Assembly (NCBI GenBank): GCA_945886995.1
Contig: CAMCZJ010000029.1
Span: 1-19,008 of the forward strand
Origin: Asaia bogorensis
Lineage (GTDB): Bacteria; Pseudomonadota; Alphaproteobacteria; Acetobacterales; Acetobacteraceae
Reading direction: 5' to 3'
DNA length: 19,008 bases
Positions 15,056-19,008 of this stretch are shown here, in pieces. The position numbers and the translations under genes are program-made. The notes under the pieces were generated by a model. It was not told where the DNA came from, made no database searches, and saw only the letters and a program-made list of their open reading frames with translations. How positions within the stretch are numbered: position 1 is the first letter of the stretch; every line of letters begins with the position of its first letter.

Positions 15056-15947
15056 GCGTATTCTGCTCACCGGCGCTACCGGCTTTATCGGGCGGCATAT
15101 CCCGGCGCTATTGGCCGCGCGGGGCTATGATGTGCATGTCACGGCGCGCGGCGCAGCGCCCGAAAGCGCGGGCATCACCGCCCATGCGCTTGACCTGCTG
15201 CGGCAGGAAGAAGCGCAAAGGCTGATCAAAGATATACAGCCAGCCATCATCATCCATACCGCCTGGTATGTCGCCCATGGGCGGTTTTGGACCGCGCCGG
15301 AAAACACCGATTGGCTGGAAGCTTCCACCGCGCTTGCCGCCTATGCCGCGGAAGCGGGCACGCGGCGCTTCGTGGGAATTGGCACCTGCGCCGAATACGC
15401 AACGGATGCGGGTGATAACGCCTATCCCTGGTCAGAGGCCCGCCACATTGCCCCCGCAACACCTTACGGCGAAGCCAAGGCCGCGTTTGCCCGGCGCCTT
15501 GCCGAAATGGCTGAAGGCCGCGCGCATTTCAGCCATGCCTGGGCGCGGTTGTTTCATTTGTTTGGCCCGGGTGAGAACCCCGCGCGGCTGGTGCCTTCCA
15601 TCATGTTGGCGCTCAGCGAAGGGCGGGAAGCGCAATGTGCTTCTGGCAGGCCGGTGCGTGATTTCATCAGCGCGCAGAACGCTGCCGCTGCCATCGTGGC
15701 ACTGGCCGCAAGTGATGTGACGGGCCCTGTGAATATCGGCTCTGGCGCGCCGATCAGCATTGCCAATATGGCGCGGCTGATCGCCGAAATCGCCGGGCGG
15801 CCCTATTTGTTGAGGCTTGGCGCGCTGGCTGATCGGCCCAATGAACCGCCCTATATGGTTGCGCATACCGGGCGGCTCAGGCGGGAAGTGGGCTTCACCC
15901 TGCCTGTGTCACTCGCCGCTGAACTACGCGCTCTGCAAATCCGCTAA
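15048..15947 (+). CDS. NAD(P)-dependent sugar epimerase/dehydratase (extended SDR)
   Basis: 299 residues. The Rossmann motif GATGFIG is at residues 9-15, the catalytic Thr in GIGTCAEY (T113), and the Tyr-Lys pair in PYGEAKAA (Y140, K144). FHLFGPGENPARLVPSIM and GRPVRDFISAQNAAAAI are substrate-side segments typical of nucleotide-sugar SDRs such as epimerases, reductases and dehydratases. It probably acts after the RmlC-like enzyme, as a 4-ketoreductase or epimerase finishing a deoxy sugar. The start overlaps rmlC-like by 8 bp (ATGGCTGA). It ends 2 nt from the stop of the convergent UPF0262 gene. Confidence 0.9.
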   Translation: MAERILLTGATGFIGRHIPALLAARGYDVHVTARGAAPESAGITAHALDLLRQEEAQRLIKDIQPAIIIHTAWYVAHGRFWTAPENTDWLEASTALAAYAAEAGTRRFVGIGTCAEYATDAGDNAYPWSEARHIAPATPYGEAKAAFARRLAEMAEGRAHFSHAWARLFHLFGPGENPARLVPSIMLALSEGREAQCASGRPVRDFISAQNAAAAIVALAASDVTGPVNIGSGAPISIANMARLIAEIAGRPYLLRLGALADRPNEPPYMVAHTGRLRREVGFTLPVSLAAELRALQIR

Positions 15948-15949
15948 TC

Positions 15950-16420
15950 TCAGATGCGTTGGTGCAACGCGCAAACCAGCGTGAACAATTGCCGCGCCGT
16001 ATCAAAATCCAGCGAAACGCGCCCCGCGAGCCGCGCGCGCAGCAATTCAGCGCCTTCATTATGCAGGCCGCGCCTGCCCATATCTATGGCTTGCACGCGG
16101 GATTCCGGGCCGCTTTCCGCGACGGCCTGTTCATGCGCTTCCACTACCATGTGGTAGTCCTTGATCAGGCGGCGAAAAGGGCCAAGGGCAAGCGCCAATA
16201 CATGCAGCGTTGCGCCATCCGCGTTCTGGATATCAAAGACCAGCCGGCCTTCCCGCACGGCAAGCCCCAGCACATAAGGCCCGCGCGGCAGCCCTTCAGG
16301 ATCAAAGCGGTTATGGTGCAGCAAATCCGCAATGGCCTGCCGCCGATCCGCTTCCGCATAGGCAGAAGGGGCGGCGGCTTCTTCCGGCAATTCAACGCGG
16401 ATCAGGCGCTGTTCAGGCAT
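15950..16420 (-). CDS. UPF0262 family protein
   Basis: 156 residues from the ATG at 16420 (MPEQRLIRVELPEE). The family pattern is recognisable: RRQAIADLLHHNRFDPEG, GPYVLGLAVREGRLVFDI, FRRLIKDYHMVVEAHEQA, then AIDMGRRGLHNEGAELL and LDFDTARQLFTLVCAL. UPF0262 is a conserved alphaproteobacterial family of unknown function, without membrane segments, so probably cytoplasmic. The start overlaps the DUF983 gene by 8 bp (ATGCCTGA), so the two are co-transcribed. A longer reading frame from 16456 would overlap more of that gene and is not preferred. Confidence 0.9.
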   Translation of the reverse strand: MPEQRLIRVELPEEAAAPSAYAEADRRQAIADLLHHNRFDPEGLPRGPYVLGLAVREGRLVFDIQNADGATLHVLALALGPFRRLIKDYHMVVEAHEQAVAESGPESRVQAIDMGRRGLHNEGAELLRARLAGRVSLDFDTARQLFTLVCALHQRI

Positions 16421-16847
16421 CCCGCTTGTCACCCCGCAGCGCCACGCCGCCTTCATCCCCGGTCATGCCAAGGCGCATCATCCAACCCAGGGTGGCACCC
16501 TTGATGGGCCGCAGCAGCAGCGTGCAGAGAATGGTAAAAAGCGGCAGCCAGACCACCATATGCACCCACATGGGCGGCATATAGGCTTTTTCGATCCATA
16601 AAACGCCCGGCACAAGCACATGGCCGGTAATCAGGATGGTGAAATAGGGCGGCGCATCATCCGCGCGCAGCCGGCCAAGCGGCGCGCCACAGCTTTCACA
16701 GGCCGCCGCCACCCGCAGATAGCCCGCGAAAAGCCGGCCCTTGCCGCACACCGGGCAAAGCCCTTTCAAGCCGCGCATCAGCCCATCCCGCGTATTGGGC
16801 GGCTGATAGGGCAGGGCGGGAGGCTCGCGGTCCGGTTCCCAAGGCAT
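16413..16847 (-). CDS. DUF983 membrane protein with N-terminal zinc ribbon
   Basis: 144 residues. A CPVCGKGRLF motif (Cys31, Cys34) and ACESCGAPL (Cys50, Cys53) form a four-cysteine zinc ribbon. The hallmark ADDAPPYFTILITGHVLVPG follows, with two membrane segments (about 68-86 and 95-120) and the closing LLLRPIKGATLGW. DUF983 genes often lie beside cytochrome c oxidase genes, but none is present here. It is first of a two-gene unit with the UPF0262 gene and is divergent from the racemase-type gene. Confidence 0.9.
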   Translation of the reverse strand: MPWEPDREPPALPYQPPNTRDGLMRGLKGLCPVCGKGRLFAGYLRVAAACESCGAPLGRLRADDAPPYFTILITGHVLVPGVLWIEKAYMPPMWVHMVVWLPLFTILCTLLLRPIKGATLGWMMRLGMTGDEGGVALRGDKRDA

Positions 16848-16965
16848 TTTTGTTCCAATCCCAGCCGGGTTGACCCAGCATTGTGCAGCGCAGCGTTAGG
16901 CCCGAAATCAGCGCCAATCAAGCTTGGCTTGCAGCCCCTTCACGCTTGGCGCCAGGATACCCCGC

Positions 16966-17619
16966 ATGAATGAACGCATCCTGCTGATCAATCCGAATTG
17001 CAGCATAAGCTGCACTGAAGGCATTGCCGCCGCCGTGGCGCCCTTCACCGCCCCTGGCCTACCGCGCATAGATGTAACCCGGCTGGAAGAAGGCCCACCC
17101 GCTATCGTGACATGGCGGGATTGGTATGCGGTGGCTGAACCCCTTTGCCGGCGCGTCGCGGCTGAGCCGGCAGATGCCTACATCATCGGCTGCGTTTCCG
17201 ACCCCGCGATTGAAGCGGTGCGGATGGTCACCGACAAGCCCGTTTTCGGCCCCTTACGCTGTTCCATCGCCGCCGCGCTGAACCGCGCTGAGAATTTCGG
17301 CATGATTGCCTTTACGGATAAATCCAAGCCGCGCCAGCGCCGGGTATTGCAGGCCATGGGGGTGGAAGCGCGCATGGTGGCTTCCATTGCGCTTAATCTG
17401 GATATGGAAGTGCTGACAGACCCAGTGGCGCCGCGCGCGCGCATTACGGCAGTGGCACGTGAATTGGTGGCGCTGGGGGCAGAGGCCGTGATCTTGGGCT
17501 GTGCCGGCATGGCGCACCATCGGCGCGCGGCGGAAGATGCCTGCGGCGTGCCGGTGATTGAACCATCCCAGGCAGCGGCGGCGCAGGCGATATTGGCGGT
17601 GGTTGCGGCGCGGGGGTGA
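16966..17619 (+). CDS. Asp/Glu/hydantoin racemase family protein
   Basis: 217 residues from the ATG at 16966, with AGGA about 8 nt upstream. It opens with ILLINPNCSISCTEGI, the INPN loop of the hydantoin/Asp-Glu racemase superfamily. Two cysteines sit at the paired catalytic positions: C76 in IIGCVSDPAIEA and C179 in VILGCAGMAHH. These act as the two bases in PLP-independent racemases and related maleate isomerases and arylmalonate decarboxylases. Both are kept, so racemase or isomerase activity is plausible. The substrate is unknown and no hydantoinase or amino-acid gene is beside it. It lies alone, divergent from the DUF983 gene. Confidence 0.87.
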   Translation: MNERILLINPNCSISCTEGIAAAVAPFTAPGLPRIDVTRLEEGPPAIVTWRDWYAVAEPLCRRVAAEPADAYIIGCVSDPAIEAVRMVTDKPVFGPLRCSIAAALNRAENFGMIAFTDKSKPRQRRVLQAMGVEARMVASIALNLDMEVLTDPVAPRARITAVARELVALGAEAVILGCAGMAHHRRAAEDACGVPVIEPSQAAAAQAILAVVAARG

Positions 17620-17648
17620 TTAAACGGCCCCGGGTTTGCTTGAAGGCT

Positions 17649-17664
17649 CCAACTTCCAAGTTGG
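17649..17664 (+). terminator. Hairpin after the racemase-type gene
   Basis: CCAACTT-CC-AAGTTGG is a perfect 7-bp inverted repeat, 30 nt past the stop. A U-run is missing (TTAGAGC follows), so a terminator role is only possible. The rest of 17620-17850 shows no gene. Confidence 0.3.
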
Positions 17665-17864
17665 TTAGAGCGGAGATGAATTGGACCAGCCCCCAATTCG
17701 ACCCGACACAGGGCGCAAGATGTGGGGAGTATAGAGGCGAGGCATCACCGCACGATTCTCAAACCATGCAATTCCAATGTTTTAAGAAAGGAAAATGGCG
17801 TGGCGAAGGGGACCGAAAAGGCGAAACTCTCTGGGAGGTGAGGAATGCAGAGTATCCGTGATAG

Positions 17865-18800
17865 TCAAGCCACCCGCATTTGCCATTGTCTACCTTTTTT
17901 GAGTAGCGCGTTTGCGAGGATGATGAGCTTTCGCATGACGGCGGTGATGGCCTGTTTTGGGGCTTTCCCCGCCTTGATGAGTTGCTCATATTTTGTCTTT
18001 AGATCGGCATTGAAGCGGATGGCGACCAGGGCCGGCATGTAAAGCCCCTGCCGAACCTGTTGGCGCCCGCCTCGGATGAAGGACTTTCCTTTCCAATTGC
18101 CGGATTGCCTGGCGATGGGGGCCAAGCCCGCCAAGGCTGCGACCTGCTTTTCATCAAGGCTGCCGAGCTCTGGCATCTCAATGAGGAGCATGGCGGCGCT
18201 GACCTCGGCGATGCCTGGGATGGAGCACAGAATAGCGAAGCGCTGGGCCAGATCAGGGTCGCCCTGGATCAGTGCGTTGATTGCTGCATCAACAGCCTCT
18301 CTTTGCGCTTCAATCTGCTTCAAACGGGCGGCGTTTTGGCGCTTGAGAAGGGGCAGCGTGATGGCTTTGGCCCGGGTCAGGGCTGCGACCTGATCCTTGA
18401 TCAGGGCGTTGCGTGCCGTGCGCAAATCCCTGAGATCATTGATGAGACCACTTGGTACGGGCCGTGCCTCCAGCGACAGAACCGCCCCCATACGCGTGAG
18501 CATTGCCGCATCAAGCGCATCAGTTTTGGCAAGATTGCCGATGGCCTCTGCGAAGCGCCTGGCCTGGCGCGGATTGACCTTGGCGATTGGCATGCCTGCT
18601 GCGGCTAATGCTCTTTCCAGGGTGCGGTGATAACGCCCCGTGGGTTCATAGACGACCCGCGCTGGGGTATCCCCGATCCATAGGATCAGGGCCTTGTGAC
18701 CAGCTTTGGAATTATCGAAACGCCGGCGCTCATCGCCAGGGAGGCGGTGCACGTCGAGGTGGTCTTTCGAGATATCAATCCCGATGTTAGTCTCTGTCAT
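17865..18800 (-). CDS. IS110-family transposase (DEDD recombinase)
   Basis: 311 residues, full length. The N-terminal RuvC-like domain keeps all four acidic residues: Asp9 (IGIDISKD), Glu52 (VVYEPTGRYH), Asp94 and Asp97 (AKTDALDAAM). A central coiled helix region follows. The C-terminal Transposase_20 domain has LCSIPGIAEVSAAMLLIEM, then LAGLAPIARQSGNWKGKSF with the conserved catalytic-type Ser233, and a basic RGGRQQVRQGLY. Both catalytic sets are intact, so it may be active. In IS621 this protein recombines DNA under the guidance of a bridge RNA encoded beside it. The start ATG at 18800 lies 6 nt after the end of the predicted bridge-RNA stem. Confidence 0.95.
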   Translation of the reverse strand: MTETNIGIDISKDHLDVHRLPGDERRRFDNSKAGHKALILWIGDTPARVVYEPTGRYHRTLERALAAAGMPIAKVNPRQARRFAEAIGNLAKTDALDAAMLTRMGAVLSLEARPVPSGLINDLRDLRTARNALIKDQVAALTRAKAITLPLLKRQNAARLKQIEAQREAVDAAINALIQGDPDLAQRFAILCSIPGIAEVSAAMLLIEMPELGSLDEKQVAALAGLAPIARQSGNWKGKSFIRGGRQQVRQGLYMPALVAIRFNADLKTKYEQLIKAGKAPKQAITAVMRKLIILANALLKKGRQWQMRVA

Positions 18801-18967
18801 CTTTTGCCCTGCCTATGCTTGTCATCCGGGGCTAAACCCCTGGTATCCGTTCAGGCCTGAGGGAAAAGACGAGGGCGATCAAACTCTAGCTCGGCCCGTC
18901 AAACGGCCAGCAGATCCACGATCCGTCCCTCGCCGCTGAGGGGAGGCCAGAACCTCCTCTCGGCGGT
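18801..18967 (-). ncRNA. Predicted IS110 bridge RNA
   Basis: Read on the minus strand, three structures follow one another. (1) A 5' stem-loop, 18967-18932: 12 of 14 inner positions pair, loop TTCTGG. (2) A stem of CGAGGG with CCCTCG (18932-18927 and 18875-18870), extended by ATC/GAT pairs, then an internal loop, then the hairpin GGCCGT/ACGGGCC; this fits a target-binding loop. (3) A stem of CCCT and GCCT with AGGC and AGGG (18863-18853 and 18814-18807), an internal loop, and the hairpin GGGG-TTTAG-CCCC; this fits a donor-binding loop. The left side of loop 3 contains ACGGATAC, identical to the right end of the element. The right side contains GACAAGC, complementary to the left end. Size is about 167 nt, near that of the IS621 RNA. 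The exact 5' end is unknown. Confidence 0.7.
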
Positions 18968-19008
18968 TCCTTTACAGCCCAATCAGCGGGAAAAGTCATA
19001 AGACAAGC

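Larger units (their letters stand above)
17853..19008 (-). mobile_element. IS110-family insertion sequence, apparently intact; left end at or just beyond base 19008
   Basis: The element reads on the minus strand: left end near 19008, bridge-RNA-like region 18801-18967, transposase 18800-17865, right end about 12 nt after the stop. The right end was placed by the guide match: ACGGATAC in the noncoding region (18850-18843) recurs at 17859-17852 just after the stop. The left end is supported by GCTTGTC at 19008-19002, complementary to GACAAGC in the same RNA loop. If the core is CT, as in IS621, it lies at 17852-17851. Length is about 1.16 kb, normal for the group. No terminal inverted repeats are expected and none were seen. 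Confidence 0.85.

Noticed and set aside
17655..17701. tRNA-like strings (AGTTGGTTAGAGC resembling a D-arm, ATTCGA resembling a T-loop)
   Set aside because: Spacing is short, and no anticodon stem-loop or acceptor stem can be formed; at most a decayed remnant, more likely coincidence.
18932..18967. Stem-loop read as a plus-strand terminator (the two C-A mismatches become G-U pairs, TTCCTTT follows)
   Set aside because: No plus-strand gene ends beside it, and its position as the 5' stem-loop of the bridge-RNA-like region explains it better. The wobble asymmetry is still worth remembering.
1..19008. CRISPR arrays, rRNA genes, clear riboswitches
   Set aside because: No regularly spaced repeats, no rRNA stretches and no recognisable riboswitch consensus were found on reading both strands.

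Overview
The window is GC-rich chromosomal DNA with tightly packed genes, many overlapping by 4 bp (ATGA) or 8 bp (ATGnnTGA). An alphaproteobacterial ParE, a UPF0262 protein, a DUF983 protein and an SPINDLY-type O-GlcNAc transferase homologue suggest an alphaproteobacterium, plausibly Rhodospirillales/Acetobacteraceae. This placement is inferred from gene content and style, not from a marker gene. 

Left (1-3681, minus strand): a five-gene operon transcribed right to left. It encodes a RibD-C/DHFR-like reductase, a BchC-like MDR dehydrogenase without zinc ligands, a 6-pyruvoyl-tetrahydropterin-synthase (PTPS) paralogue with altered active-site residues, a GT4 glycosyltransferase and a class I methyltransferase cut by the window edge. 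It looks like an uncharacterised pterin-type biosynthetic pathway ending in glycosylation and methylation. Its leader carries a nested inverted repeat just before the first start codon. 

Middle left (3682-5936): an AT-richer patch with a LysR regulator (TTG start, strong ribosome binding site) and a small DUF4870-like membrane protein, separated by poorly coding DNA. It may be acquired DNA. 

Centre (5937-9980): two overlapping minus-strand genes for homologous half-size permeases; a BAAT/dienelactone-type hydrolase flanked by two copies of the same G-rich hairpin element; and a full ABC exporter. parE (topoisomerase IV subunit B) converges on the exporter with a 6-nt gap. 

Centre right (11970-15947, plus): an operon for a TPR-OGT glycosyltransferase (GT41), an RmlC-like sugar 3,5-epimerase and an NAD-dependent sugar epimerase/dehydratase, overlapping by 4 and 8 bp. 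It appears to be a sugar-synthesis and protein-glycosylation unit. It converges on a UPF0262-DUF983 pair, followed by a divergent Asp/Glu/hydantoin-racemase-type gene. 

Right (about 17853-19008): an apparently intact IS110-family element. The transposase keeps its DEDD residues and the C-terminal serine. The 200 nt upstream of it fold into a bridge-RNA-like architecture: a 5' stem-loop and two stem/internal-loop/hairpin modules. The second module matches both ends of the element (8 nt at the right end, 7 nt complementary at the left end), which fixes the right boundary and predicts the target sequence. This is the strongest system-level observation in the window.
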